Origin: Paragorgia papillata
Taxonomy: Eukaryota; Cnidaria; Anthozoa; Scleralcyonacea; Coralliidae
DNA: 64,000 nucleotides
NCBI GenBank assembly: GCA_035771165.1
Contig: JAWNZC010000001.1
Span: 992,001 to 1,056,000, forward strand
Direction: 5' to 3'
The notes below the pieces were generated by a model. That model was not told where the DNA came from. It saw nothing but the letters and a program-made list of their open reading frames with translations, and ran no database searches. Shown here piece after piece: positions 8,254 to 16,472 of this stretch (positions are counted from its first letter, which is position 1; the number at the start of each line of letters is the position of its first letter). A program made the position numbers and the translations under genes.

Positions 8254-8901
8254 ATGAGGAACCTAAGAATATTGTTGAAAAACGGAGAAACAACAATTAA
8301 ATTTGAAGATCCTTTGATCATTGAAGACACCAAACTTATGGTTAAAGATGCGACAGTTTTTTGGGATTACAACAATCTAACAAGTCCAACTTACGTTATG
8401 CATGGAACCAAAAAAATTAGCTTTTACAATGGCTATTGGACTGTTGGCATGATTATGAGAGTTTTAAAGGAGAATGAAATAAAGTCAGAATTACTCCCAT
8501 ATAGTTGTAAAATTAGATTATTCCCAACAAGAAACCTCTCCCTGTTGAAACTTGGCCCTTTGCTTGGATACCCAGAAACAACAGTAATTAGGGGAGGGGC
8601 AAATCTTGTCAGTCCAAAAACGGTCAACATAAATCTTGGAATGAGATTTGTTTGTATATCTTGCGAGATGATTGATGGAACTAGGACATCATTTTCAGGA
8701 AAACGGGATAGAACAGCTGCAGTTCTTCCAATTACAACAAGACAATTGTTAAAGGGGTCAGTGGAAAAATTTGCAAACATTAATTCTGAGGCGATGCTGG
8801 ACAATGGAGTTTACAACGAACTCAAATTCAAAGTTGACCACAATGTTGGCGACATCCTTCTTGAGATTTTCCTATGTCCACAGAATTATGAGACTCCATA
8901 A
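8254..8901 (+). CDS. Minor capsid (penton) protein, single jelly roll
   Basis: The 215-residue protein is rich in beta-strand patterns. It includes the YNGYWTVGMIMRVL segment placed where penton proteins of this group have a conserved GYYT-like motif, and it ends in a short hydrophobic strand (ILLEIFLCPQ). It directly follows the packaging ATPase, the usual place of the minor capsid gene. It would occupy the five-fold vertices. Identification rests on size, context and pattern, not on a catalytic residue. The start follows AGATAA. Confidence 0.72.
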   Translation: MRNLRILLKNGETTIKFEDPLIIEDTKLMVKDATVFWDYNNLTSPTYVMHGTKKISFYNGYWTVGMIMRVLKENEIKSELLPYSCKIRLFPTRNLSLLKLGPLLGYPETTVIRGGANLVSPKTVNINLGMRFVCISCEMIDGTRTSFSGKRDRTAAVLPITTRQLLKGSVEKFANINSEAMLDNGVYNELKFKVDHNVGDILLEIFLCPQNYETP

Positions 8902-8914
8902 GGTTTGAAAATAA

Positions 8915-9097
8915 ATGATAATAGACATTGACAAAATAAAAAATGCCAAAGAGATGCTAAACTATTTGATAAGACTGAAAGCATTTTTAAAAGATGAAAA
9001 AGACCAAAATTTAACAAACCTAAAAACAACCATAAACGATTTGATACCTGCTTTAAAGAATTATGTAAAAGTAATTGAAATTTTAAAAATCTTTTGA
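8915..9097 (+). CDS. Short helical hypothetical protein
   Basis: The 60-residue protein appears fully alpha-helical, with leucine/isoleucine repeats (LKTTINDLIPALKNYVKVIEILKIF), and no strong membrane segment. It starts 13 bp after the minor capsid gene, with GAAAATAA before the ATG, and is followed by a hairpin pair. It could be a minor virion component, but nothing more can be said. Confidence 0.55.
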   Translation: MIIDIDKIKNAKEMLNYLIRLKAFLKDEKDQNLTNLKTTINDLIPALKNYVKVIEILKIF

Positions 9098-9126
9098 AAA
9101 CTTTTCTCAAAACTTTCCTTTAAAAC

Positions 9127-9181
9127 TTATAACAAAAAAATGTGATAATTTTTTTTACTCTCCAACAAAATTTTGTTATAA
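9127..9181 (+). terminator. Compound stem-loops before small membrane gene
   Basis: TTATAACA pairs with TGTGATAA (one mismatch), and AACAAAATTTTGTT at 9,164-9,177 forms a second palindrome. The outer TTATAAC can also pair with GTTATAA at 9,175-9,181, so alternative folds exist. Confidence 0.5.
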
Positions 9182-9202
9182 TTTTTTTTAATATATGAAT
9201 AA

Positions 9203-9433
9203 ATGAATAAGAACGAGGTTTTAAATGAACTGTACGAAGCAGCTTTGATAACTGTTGGTGCAGTTGGAGTTAGTATGGTTGTCAAAAAATTAACAGGACA
9301 ATCTTTAGCAGCCCCAGCAAGTATTAAAGAAACAGCAAAACTTGGTCTTGCAGTTGCTGGAGGATTGTTTGTGGTAAAAATGGCACAGGATAAGGGTTAC
9401 ATACCCAAAAATGTTGATCCAAAGAAATTGTAA
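9203..9433 (+). CDS. Small two-helix membrane protein
   Basis: The 76-residue protein has two hydrophobic helices, about residues 12-28 (ALITVGAVGVSMVV) and 45-60 (KLGLAVAGGLFVVKMA), joined by a Pro/Ala loop and followed by a short polar tail. Small glycine-rich hydrophobic proteins next to the capsid cluster are typical of Polintons and may be inner-membrane or penetration proteins; the role is inferred. The start follows ATGAATAA. Confidence 0.65.
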   Translation: MNKNEVLNELYEAALITVGAVGVSMVVKKLTGQSLAAPASIKETAKLGLAVAGGLFVVKMAQDKGYIPKNVDPKKL

Positions 9434-9484
9434 AAATTTGAACTGCAAAAGTCAAGAATAAATGTTTGATCATCTTTTAAATAA

Positions 9485-9883
9485 ATGGCATCAATGATAG
9501 CAGGAGGATTATTTAATGCAGTTGCCTTTGCAGGTGCCGGATATTTGTTCCAGTCATTTAACAAACATGGTTATGCTGACGAAGCAAAAAGACATAATCT
9601 GGCAACAGAAAGACTTCAAAAAGATAAAGAAAAATTTTTCGAAAATGAAATTAAAAGAAAGGACAAAGTTAGAGAACTACAAGATGAGATCCGGAATGCA
9701 AACTACGACATGGAAGTAACATCAAAAGCATTCCAACAACTCCATGAGATCCAAGAAGAAAAACCAGTTGAACCAAAACTTGAAGATTATTACCAACCAA
9801 GTGATGAAATGCAAAAATATATGACCATTACTGTAACACTTTTGGGAGCTGGTGCTGGTTGGTTGTTGGCGGTTGTTGTTTGA
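9485..9883 (+). CDS. Membrane protein with central coiled coil
   Basis: The 132-residue protein begins with a glycine/alanine-rich hydrophobic segment (about residues 4-23), continues as a charged coiled coil (about 35-90) and ends with a second hydrophobic helix (about 110-132, LLGAGAGWLLAVVV) running to the last residue. This hairpin-like layout suggests a virion-associated membrane protein. It converges on the TFIIB-like gene, with a 22-bp perfect palindrome between them. The start follows TTAAATAA. Confidence 0.65.
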   Translation: MASMIAGGLFNAVAFAGAGYLFQSFNKHGYADEAKRHNLATERLQKDKEKFFENEIKRKDKVRELQDEIRNANYDMEVTSKAFQQLHEIQEEKPVEPKLEDYYQPSDEMQKYMTITVTLLGAGAGWLLAVVV

Positions 9884-9905
9884 TTTTTAAAATATTGGTA
9901 AAAAA

Positions 9906-9927
9906 TTATAACAAAATTTTGTTATAA
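9906..9927. terminator. Perfect 22-bp palindrome between convergent genes
   Basis: TTATAACAAAATTTTGTTATAA is self-complementary and lies between the convergent stops at 9,883 (+) and 9,955 (-), where a bidirectional 3'-end signal would be expected. Confidence 0.6.
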
Positions 9928-9954
9928 GTTTTCAAAAGTTTTTCTCAAAGTTTC

Positions 9955-10605
9955 TTAAAGATTTTTTCCTTCTTCAATAATTTTTGTGTACTCTTTGCAC
10001 TTTCTGATACCACTCATCTCCTCTATTTTTAAAACATTTTCAACACTGAGAGCAGTCCCAAACATTTTGAATCCTACTTGGTATGCTATGTAAGCATTGT
10101 TTTTTGGAAAATAGTTTAAAATATATCTTATCTCATCAAATGTCCTTAGTTCTGCTGCAGTTGGTTTTTTAATTTTTTTTAAAAGATCATCTCTTTGGCA
10201 AATTCCCAAAATAATGAACATGATGAATTTTATACTAAAAGTTTTGTCTGAAACCAAACCTACACCTTTGAGACGATCTTTTGTTTCTAAAAAAAATTTC
10301 ATAATTTCGTAACCAACGATTTCATCCTCCTTTGGGAACAGTTTCCAAAACATTTTGGCATAATTTTTAAGGAGGAGTGGTAAGTTTTTTTCTCTGTGGT
10401 TGTAAGCATGTAACTTTTCCAGAACCAAACCACATTTTCCACAAATTATGAATCCTTCAATTTCTTCCTTTTTTGCCTTACAACAACTACTTTTGTTTTT
10501 GTAAGTTTCGAGTTCCAAAAGACTTTCATTAAAATCTTTGGGCTTTTCTTCTTCGGGGGTTTCGATGATTGGAAATTTTGAAATATTAAATTTTCGAAAT
10601 GTCAT
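9955..10605 (-). CDS. TFIIB-like zinc-ribbon transcription factor (putative)
   Basis: The 216-residue protein has a zinc-ribbon pattern near its N-terminus: cysteines 41/42 and the CGKCG knuckle at 55-59, spaced like the ribbon of TFIIB-type and viral late transcription factors. The remaining 150 residues are helical, which could correspond to a reduced cyclin-like core. It may recruit RNA polymerase to the element's shared promoter motif; this is inference. The alternative is a VLTF3-like factor. It lies 10 bp downstream of the minus-strand gene at 10,615-11,811, and its own ATG is preceded by AAATAAAAG. Confidence 0.5.
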   Translation of the reverse strand: MTFRKFNISKFPIIETPEEEKPKDFNESLLELETYKNKSSCCKAKKEEIEGFIICGKCGLVLEKLHAYNHREKNLPLLLKNYAKMFWKLFPKEDEIVGYEIMKFFLETKDRLKGVGLVSDKTFSIKFIMFIILGICQRDDLLKKIKKPTAAELRTFDEIRYILNYFPKNNAYIAYQVGFKMFGTALSVENVLKIEEMSGIRKCKEYTKIIEEGKNL

Positions 10606-10614
10606 TTCTTTTAT

Positions 10615-11811
10615 TTAAATTAATCTTGCTATTCCTTTAAATAGCACGAAAACAGTTCCGATTGAAGCCCCAAAAACTTCTGGTAATCTGTTGTCAGTTT
10701 TTTCAGATGTTACAGATGGTGTAAAGATTCCTGGTTTGTATTTTCTTTCAAAATTTTTTGGAAGTGGTTTTACAAAAGTTTCGCCAACCGGTTTTGGGAA
10801 TTTACCAATATTGAGATTCCTGTTAAGTCCAAGAGACATCCCAGTTGTTGCCAGAGTAAGAACATTATTGAACCCACTAATTGGGTTAATAAGAATTCTC
10901 ATGTCCGATGGGATCAAAATTAAACCCGGACTTATAGCAAAATTTAAAACAACATTTGTGGACTTGATTGCCTGCCTCATATTCGAAATGGAAACAGTAA
11001 TGTCATCTTGGGCTATTGTATCCTCCATTAACTTTTTGAACACTTCTTGTGTTTGTAAACTTTTAGCACCTTCTCCAACAATGACCCACCTCGTCTTCGC
11101 CTGTGCTCCCAAAACACAGTACACAAAAGATTCTAAAGATTGTTGGAATAATTTTTGACCCAATAGTGTTAACCCATTGGAATCTTTGGGAACAAAATGT
11201 TTAAAATCATCGGGATACCTGGAACCAGCTGACACCAATTCTTCGTATGTGTTTACTCTTCCGTAACTTTTCTTTTCCAAATTTACATATCTAACTTCGT
11301 ATCCAAGGTCTTTCATATCTTGTGTAAATTCTTTCGCATTCTGTGTTGAGTTACTTATTTTTTTAACCCAAACATCATTGGGATTGTGTTGTAAAATTTT
11401 TATGACATCTTCTGTCAAAAACCTCCTTAATTTGTTTGGATGTTTTAAAAACCTCCTTACCTGAAAAACATAATGATAATGAACAATACTTGTTAAAAAA
11501 GAAGACCGAAATCTTGCAAAACCATTCTTAAAATGGTAGTCAGAAATACCACACAAGTAGCTTGCAACATAAGAGGCAGCAATAGCTGTAAAATATGGAA
11601 TAGTGAGGAAATCATTTATGTTTGGATTTCTTGTTTTCATTGGCTGTTGAAATGTTAAATCGATGGGAATCAAGTTTACAATAAAATTCTCTTTTTCATT
11701 TACAAAAATTGTAATGGTGTTGATGTTAACAAATGCTTTTGGTTGTTTGGAAAATTTTTGGACTGTTCCTGAAACATCCCATTCTTCTGGCCATTTTTTG
11801 AGTTCTGTCAT
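10615..11811 (-). CDS. Large hypothetical protein with C-terminal hydrophobic segment
   Basis: The 398-residue protein is not recognised. It has mixed alpha/beta content, a histidine/tyrosine-rich stretch (SIVHYHYVFQVRRF, near residues 108-121) and a hydrophobic C-terminus (FGASIGTVFVLFKGIARLI) that may anchor it in a membrane. I looked for Ulp1/adenain-type His-Asp-Cys motifs, the missing Polinton protease, and did not find a convincing set. The start is preceded by TTAAATAAAC and faces the integrase start 37 bp away. It is a good candidate for structure prediction, since it is the largest unassigned gene beside the membrane protein at 12,846. Confidence 0.65.
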   Translation of the reverse strand: MTELKKWPEEWDVSGTVQKFSKQPKAFVNINTITIFVNEKENFIVNLIPIDLTFQQPMKTRNPNINDFLTIPYFTAIAASYVASYLCGISDYHFKNGFARFRSSFLTSIVHYHYVFQVRRFLKHPNKLRRFLTEDVIKILQHNPNDVWVKKISNSTQNAKEFTQDMKDLGYEVRYVNLEKKSYGRVNTYEELVSAGSRYPDDFKHFVPKDSNGLTLLGQKLFQQSLESFVYCVLGAQAKTRWVIVGEGAKSLQTQEVFKKLMEDTIAQDDITVSISNMRQAIKSTNVVLNFAISPGLILIPSDMRILINPISGFNNVLTLATTGMSLGLNRNLNIGKFPKPVGETFVKPLPKNFERKYKPGIFTPSVTSEKTDNRLPEVFGASIGTVFVLFKGIARLI

Positions 11812-11848
11812 TGTTTATTTAAAACTTTTGCCAACTCCCCAAAATAAA
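11812..11848. promoter_or_regulatory. Compact divergent promoter between unknown gene and integrase
   Basis: Only 37 bp separate the two start codons. AAATAAAC points left and AAAATAAA points right, each within four bases of its ATG. Confidence 0.5.
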
Positions 11849-12820
11849 ATGGAAGATGAACTTTTACTCATTGATCTTGAACTTCGAGATATTTACTACA
11901 ATCCTGTAACCGGTTACCAATCCATGGAAAAACTTTACCAAGCTGCTGTAAAAGAAAATCCTTCAATAACTCGAAAACTGGTTAAAGAATGGTTACACAG
12001 CCAAAAAGTTTTTACATTACACAAACCTATCAGAAAGCCAAAAAAATACCAGAAAACATTTGTTAAAAATCTTGCCGACCAGATGCAAATGGACTTGGTT
12101 GATATGGCGAAATTTGGTTCTGAAAATAATGACCAAAAGTGGATATTGACAGGTATTGAAATTTTGTCAAGATTTGGTTTCGCTGTTCCTGTTAAAAGGA
12201 AAAGTACTGTTGCTATGGTGCCAGGTGTTTCCAAAATGTTGGAAGAATTTAAGAAAAGATTTGGCAAATATCCAGAAACGGTCCAGTTTGACGAGGGGAA
12301 GGAGTTTTACAATGTTGGGGTAAAAACTCTTTTGAAATCTTTAAACATAGAATATTTTTCATCCAGATCCCACAGAAAGGCTGCACTTGTGGAAAGGTTC
12401 AACAGGACTTTGAAAACCAGGATGTGGAAATTTTTTACTTTTAAAGGAAACAAGGAGTGGTTAAATAGTCTCGACAAATTTGTGGGAAGTTACAACAACA
12501 CCATCCACAGCACCATTAAAATGAAACCAAAGGATGTCAATGATGGCAACCAATCCAAAGTTTTTCTTACACTATATGGGATCCCACCTCTTGAATCTCA
12601 AGTAAACCCAAAATTCAAAATTGGGGATCATGTCAGAATCCAAAAATATAGAAAAAACTTTGCAAAAGGTTATGATCCAAATTTTACAAATGAAATTTTT
12701 ACTGTGTCAGCGGTTTTCAGAGGAGTTCCTGTTATGTACAGAATTCGGGATAAGGAGGAAGACATTATGGGAAAATTTTATGGCGAGGAGTTGGTAAAAG
12801 TTGTTGGGGGACAAACATAA
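11849..12820 (+). CDS. Retroviral-type (rve) integrase
   Basis: The 323-residue protein is the DDE integrase that inserts Polinton DNA into host chromosomes. The triad is visible as D82 (QMDLVDM), D148 (QFDEGKEF) and E182 (ALVERFNRTLK), a D-D-34-E-like spacing. Residues 40-60 are basic, and the C-terminal 60 residues (KFKIGDHVRIQKYR...) look like the SH3/chromodomain-like DNA-binding tail. A longer frame opens at 11,663, but that would overlap the divergent gene; 11,849 is chosen because AAAATAAA directly precedes it and homology starts there. No zinc-binding HHCC domain is evident. Confidence 0.88.
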   Translation: MEDELLLIDLELRDIYYNPVTGYQSMEKLYQAAVKENPSITRKLVKEWLHSQKVFTLHKPIRKPKKYQKTFVKNLADQMQMDLVDMAKFGSENNDQKWILTGIEILSRFGFAVPVKRKSTVAMVPGVSKMLEEFKKRFGKYPETVQFDEGKEFYNVGVKTLLKSLNIEYFSSRSHRKAALVERFNRTLKTRMWKFFTFKGNKEWLNSLDKFVGSYNNTIHSTIKMKPKDVNDGNQSKVFLTLYGIPPLESQVNPKFKIGDHVRIQKYRKNFAKGYDPNFTNEIFTVSAVFRGVPVMYRIRDKEEDIMGKFYGEELVKVVGGQT

Positions 12821-12845
12821 ATATTTTGACAAATATAAATAAATA

Positions 12846-14288
12846 ATGGATGAAGAAACCAAAAATGTGGACCCAGGTTTTGAAATGAAAGATTTGAATC
12901 CAGATGAAACACTAGAACAAGAACAGGAACGCTTAGAAAGAGAAGAGATGGCCGAGGAGGAAACGGATTTGGGTGGTACCAGAAGAAAAGAAACATTAGA
13001 AGAAACACAGGAACGTTTAGATAGAGAAGATATAAATGAAAGTCTTTTAAAAGAAGAGGAGGAGGAAGAAGTATTCAATGATGCTACAGCCAACAACTAC
13101 GAATTCGATATGCAAGAGCAGGATGAGTTAACCAAAAGATTAAATGCATTAAAAGGTAAGGGTAAAAAAACCCAAACTAATAGGGAAATGAAATTGCAAC
13201 TATTGGCAGAAAACTTCATAAAAGGAGACATACAAAGAAAAGGTACCATAAAAAGAAGAAGATTTATAAAAGATGTTTTTGGACAGCAAGTAATTAAAAG
13301 TGATGGTATCCATAGTAAAAAATTAATAGAAAAAAGTAAACTAATGTACAACCCGGAAACAGAAGAGCCAATAGGATTAACGTTTAATGATGTAATGATT
13401 GTTTCTAAAGATGCTACTGGTAATTATATACAAAATGAGGGGCAGGGCGAATATCAGGAAAAAATTGATGAATTCCAAAACTTACTAGAATTGGCTGAAA
13501 TAGAAAGTAAAAACACAGCAATTGGATCATTCTCAAAAAGATTAGGGATTAGTCCAGAAGGTGCAAACGCACTTCGCAAAGCCCTTGCCAGAGATTTAAT
13601 GGATCAGGTGCTAATTATGGGTGATGCTATCTACACAAGTGTAAACACAGCAGGAGGAGAACTTGACACCAACCTTGGTAACATTGGTGGGGTTTTAAAG
13701 GATGTTAAACACATTGTCGATAACCCTCATCTAGATCCTGCAGAGAAACGAAAAGCCCTCAAGGACAACCTAGAAGCTGCTGAAATTAACAAAAATCTTT
13801 ACAAGGATTTGGTAAGAGATACAGACAGCCAAACACTAAGACCCCTATATGAAATTGGAAGGGATGCGTGTGCAACAAAGGCAGATGTGGTTAGATTAAC
13901 ACTAAACATGAAACCACAGGAGGAGGAAACAGAACAATTGGCGGAAAAGCATATCCTAACCAAATTCGAAAAATTTAAAGAATGGGTTAAAAATAATATG
14001 GGAGCAACAGCTGCGATCGCCATCTCCATTGGTGGGATCATAACAACTGTGGTTCTAGCCGGAAAAGCTGCTGTTGTAACGACTGCAAAAGCAACAGGAG
14101 CACTTGGCAAAGCATTGGCAAAACTTGCAAAAGCTGCTTGGCCTATAATAGCACCAATTCTTAGCATATTGGCAACTGCATTGTCATGGGGTGCAAAAGG
14201 ATTGGCATGGTTGGCAAAGAATTTGTGGGTTCTTGCAATTGGTTTGACATATTTTGTTTACACAGAATACAAAAATTATAAAAAATAA
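12846..14288 (+). CDS. Large virion-type membrane protein with Ala/Gly-rich hydrophobic C-terminus
   Basis: The 480-residue protein has an acidic N-terminal region (1-80) with a repeated EETQERLDRED-like element. A mixed central domain follows, then a C-terminal 100 residues with several hydrophobic stretches (AAIAISIGGIITTVVLAG; IIAPILSILATALSWG; LWVLAIGLTYFVY) separated by Lys-rich helices. This resembles membrane-penetrating or inner-membrane virion proteins found in Polintons and related viruses. No enzyme motif is seen. It follows the integrase by 25 bp, with ATAAATAA before the ATG, and probably shares its transcription direction with the downstream small genes. Confidence 0.65.
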   Translation: MDEETKNVDPGFEMKDLNPDETLEQEQERLEREEMAEEETDLGGTRRKETLEETQERLDREDINESLLKEEEEEEVFNDATANNYEFDMQEQDELTKRLNALKGKGKKTQTNREMKLQLLAENFIKGDIQRKGTIKRRRFIKDVFGQQVIKSDGIHSKKLIEKSKLMYNPETEEPIGLTFNDVMIVSKDATGNYIQNEGQGEYQEKIDEFQNLLELAEIESKNTAIGSFSKRLGISPEGANALRKALARDLMDQVLIMGDAIYTSVNTAGGELDTNLGNIGGVLKDVKHIVDNPHLDPAEKRKALKDNLEAAEINKNLYKDLVRDTDSQTLRPLYEIGRDACATKADVVRLTLNMKPQEEETEQLAEKHILTKFEKFKEWVKNNMGATAAIAISIGGIITTVVLAGKAAVVTTAKATGALGKALAKLAKAAWPIIAPILSILATALSWGAKGLAWLAKNLWVLAIGLTYFVYTEYKNYKK

Positions 14289-14299
14289 ACATATAATAA

Positions 14300-14803
14300 A
14301 TGAATACAGAATACGCAACAATGAATGATGAAAAAACTGAAGAACCGCAAGATTTAAATCTTAGGGAGGACTTGATCCGCTTATCCTTTGCAAAGGAGAT
14401 CAAATATTCGGAAGCATATCTGAAAAAAGCTTCGATGACCCAACTTGAAAAAATTAAGTTAAACTATGAGAGAGCCCAACTTGACAAAACCACAACTCTG
14501 TTAACAGAGACCCTTGTAACAAAATTCTCAGAGTTATTGGAACAACTGGATTTGGTACAAGACGATAAAAAGCTGGATGCAGAATTATCATCAAACAAAC
14601 TTTTCTGCGATGACGTAAAATCCATGGTCAGAAAAATTTCGCCATACATTCCAATGATTGGTTTGTTAACTGGAGGTATCATTATTGCAAAACATGTGTG
14701 GGACAAGGGAGGAACTTTAAATAAAAATGTTTCAGTACAAAATGATGAAAATATTGCTGAAAATTGCAATGGTGTCAATCCTGTTAATCCCGATAACAGT
14801 TGA
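14300..14803 (+). CDS. Single-pass membrane protein with helical N-terminus
   Basis: The 167-residue protein has a long charged helical region (residues 15-105), one hydrophobic segment (about 113-129, PYIPMIGLLTGGIIIAKHV) and an Asn-rich polar tail. It starts 11 bp after the previous membrane protein, with ATATAATAA before the ATG. It is not recognised as a named family. It may be a minor virion or membrane component acting with its neighbour, by proximity only. Confidence 0.6.
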   Translation: MNTEYATMNDEKTEEPQDLNLREDLIRLSFAKEIKYSEAYLKKASMTQLEKIKLNYERAQLDKTTTLLTETLVTKFSELLEQLDLVQDDKKLDAELSSNKLFCDDVKSMVRKISPYIPMIGLLTGGIIIAKHVWDKGGTLNKNVSVQNDENIAENCNGVNPVNPDNS

Positions 14804-14828
14804 GTTAATATTGCTTAAAATTTTGTTC

Positions 14829-14856
14829 TTTTCCTAATTTTGTTAAGTTAGGAAAA
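14829..14856 (+). terminator. TTTTCCTAA/TTAGGAAAA stem-loop
   Basis: A perfect 9-bp stem with a 10-base loop lies between two co-directional small genes and overlaps the AAATAAAAC preceding the next start. Confidence 0.5.
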
Positions 14857-14866
14857 AATAAAACAA

Positions 14867-15163
14867 ATGGGAAACACAAAGTCCAAGCCAAAAGAAAAAT
14901 TTAATAAAAATCATATAACAAAGAAGGGGTTCCAATTTGGTCTAAGTTTTGGTAGGGAAGATTTGGTTATGGAAGGTAATGTCCAAATAGGTTGGACAAA
15001 CAAGACAGTCAAAAATTATACAATGGTCCCAAGTTGCAAAAAATCGTCATCCGTGGAATCTTTAACAGAAAATAAAATAAATGATGACAATAATAATAAA
15101 AATCCAAACTTGGTACCAACAAATCCGGAAGAAAAGGGTGGACAGAAGGAACTTAATTCTTAG
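14867..15163 (+). CDS. Small protein with predicted N-myristoylation signal
   Basis: The 98-residue protein starts MGNTKSKPKEK. Glycine 2, a small residue at 6 and a lysine-rich patch after it fit the eukaryotic N-myristoylation consensus combined with a basic membrane-binding stretch. The rest is polar and Asn-rich with no fold evident. A lipid-anchored matrix-like or membrane-targeting role is plausible. The start follows AAATAAAACAA. The downstream 15,164-15,276 spacer holds no ORF, only AT-rich sequence ending in a TATAATAAAA motif. Confidence 0.6.
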   Translation: MGNTKSKPKEKFNKNHITKKGFQFGLSFGREDLVMEGNVQIGWTNKTVKNYTMVPSCKKSSSVESLTENKINDDNNNKNPNLVPTNPEEKGGQKELNS

Positions 15164-15276
15164 AAAAAATTGGGTTCAAAAGGAAAAAGATCGATGGGTG
15201 CACAACAATGTAAGAAATGAGCATTATTATTGAAATTGAATTTAAAAAGAAATAAAAAAGATATAATAAAAGAACC

Positions 15277-15738
15277 ATGAACCCAATTATTGAATTAATT
15301 ATCAGATTTGAAGAAAAGAAAATTCAAACCAAAGAAGAGTTTGACAAAAAAATAAAACTTTTGGAAGAAGAACTCTACAAAAATTTGGAAATCCGAGATG
15401 AAAAGTTTGGTACCCCCATTCCTCGGGAAATGTTAGCTGGTATGGCCAAACACAAAGGATTCAAAAACGTTTTCAGGTTTACCCAAAAAACACTATGCGA
15501 AATGGTCAACACCCCATATATCCCAACCATATCTGGAGGAAACCCAAAATGGCCAACCACAGCTCCAGTTAAAATTTCGCTTACAGATTTAGAGGGAAAC
15601 AACAAAATAGAGTTTGAAAGTATGACACAGGCTGCGGCTGCTCTAAAGAAAAAAAACACTTCTACCATTGACTACTACACCAAAAACAACACAGTTGTTC
15701 CATACAACGGAAAACTCTGGACTGTTAGCAGAGTATAA
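15277..15738 (+). CDS. NUMOD1-like DNA-binding protein, copy 1
   Basis: The 153-residue protein has an N-terminal coiled segment (1-40), a central SAP-like helical element (FRFTQKTLCEMVNTPYIP) and a C-terminal module (about residues 98-153, VKISLTDLEGNNKIEFESM...). The module matches the NUMOD1 pattern: a beta strand, an F-x-S-M/I helix-turn-helix, and a closing strand with aromatic residues. NUMOD1 is normally a DNA-binding tail of homing endonucleases; here no nuclease domain is attached. It is a paralogue of the gene at 15,812. The start follows TATAATAAAAG. Confidence 0.6.
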   Translation: MNPIIELIIRFEEKKIQTKEEFDKKIKLLEEELYKNLEIRDEKFGTPIPREMLAGMAKHKGFKNVFRFTQKTLCEMVNTPYIPTISGGNPKWPTTAPVKISLTDLEGNNKIEFESMTQAAAALKKKNTSTIDYYTKNNTVVPYNGKLWTVSRV

Positions 15739-15761
15739 ATAAAATACCAAAAATTAAAATC

Positions 15762-15782
15762 TCTTATTTTTTAAAAATAAGA
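15762..15782 (+). terminator. TCTTATTTTT/AAAAATAAGA stem-loop
   Basis: A perfect 10-bp stem with almost no loop follows the first NUMOD1-like gene. Confidence 0.5.
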
Positions 15783-15811
15783 AATTTAAAAGAAACCACT
15801 ATAATAAAACA

Positions 15812-16318
15812 ATGCAACATGAAAATGAACAAACTCTAGAAGAACTTCAAAAATTTTTGAAAACTAAAATGAAACATGAAAATGAAAATGAAAATGAAAA
15901 TGAACTAACACCTAAAAAACTTTTCCAAATCCGTATGCAAGAAAGAGAAAGTGCTTTCAAAAGACTTCAAACAATTAAAGAAAATGATACACCACCAACA
16001 TCACTCAAAGAACTCAGATCAATTGGAAAAAAACTTGGTGTCAAAGGATCCCATGGACTTAACACAGAAACACTCTGTCAAAAACTTAACATCCCACTAG
16101 TCAAAAATGAAGTTTTCGAAAAGCACCACAGAAATGTTATTAGAACACCAGTCAAAATTACATTTACCTCTACAGATGGTAACAACGACATAATTGAGTT
16201 TCCAAGCATTTACAACGCTGGCCTATGTTTAAAAAAAAATCCGAGTTGTATACCACTCTACATCAAAAATAATAAGGAAGTTTGGTTTGAAGGTAAATTT
16301 TGGTCAGTCAGTCGTTAA
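15812..16318 (+). CDS. NUMOD1-like DNA-binding protein, copy 2
   Basis: The 168-residue protein is a diverged tandem paralogue of the preceding gene. It has a charged coil with an NENENENE run, a SAP-like LKELRSIGKKLGVKG...LCQKL element (about residues 67-97), and a C-terminal NUMOD1-like module (about 112-168, with EFPSIYNAGLCLKK and a final GKFWSVSR). Both copies end in the same WxVSR pattern. The intergenic spacing, TATAATAAAAC start motif and post-stop hairpin are also alike, so the whole transcription unit was probably duplicated. The function may be sequence-specific DNA binding or genome packaging. Confidence 0.6.
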   Translation: MQHENEQTLEELQKFLKTKMKHENENENENELTPKKLFQIRMQERESAFKRLQTIKENDTPPTSLKELRSIGKKLGVKGSHGLNTETLCQKLNIPLVKNEVFEKHHRNVIRTPVKITFTSTDGNNDIIEFPSIYNAGLCLKKNPSCIPLYIKNNKEVWFEGKFWSVSR

Positions 16319-16336
16319 AACTTTTAAAAATCCACA

Positions 16337-16364
16337 CTAATAAACAGTAACCGACTGTTATTAG
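16337..16364 (+). terminator. CTAATAAACAGT/ACTGTTATTAG stem-loop
   Basis: A long stem with one bulged A lies shortly after the second NUMOD1-like gene. Confidence 0.55.
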
Positions 16365-16427
16365 GTTTCATTTCTGTCCCAAAAGTTGTAAACTTTGAAA
16401 AGCTGTAAACTTTGTCATACTTTTTTT

Positions 16428-16459
16428 AAAATTACTATCCTTTGTTGGGTAGTAATTTT
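16428..16459 (-). terminator. Stem-loop downstream of small minus-strand gene
   Basis: AAAATTACTATCC pairs with GGGTAGTAATTTT apart from one mismatch. It lies just beyond the stop codon (16,473) of the minus-strand membrane mini-gene. Confidence 0.5.
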
Positions 16460-16472
16460 TTAATGAAGTTTT

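Noticed and set aside
11663..11848. Longer integrase start at 11,663
   Set aside because: It would overlap the divergent gene and lacks the start motif; homology and AAAATAAA support 11,849.
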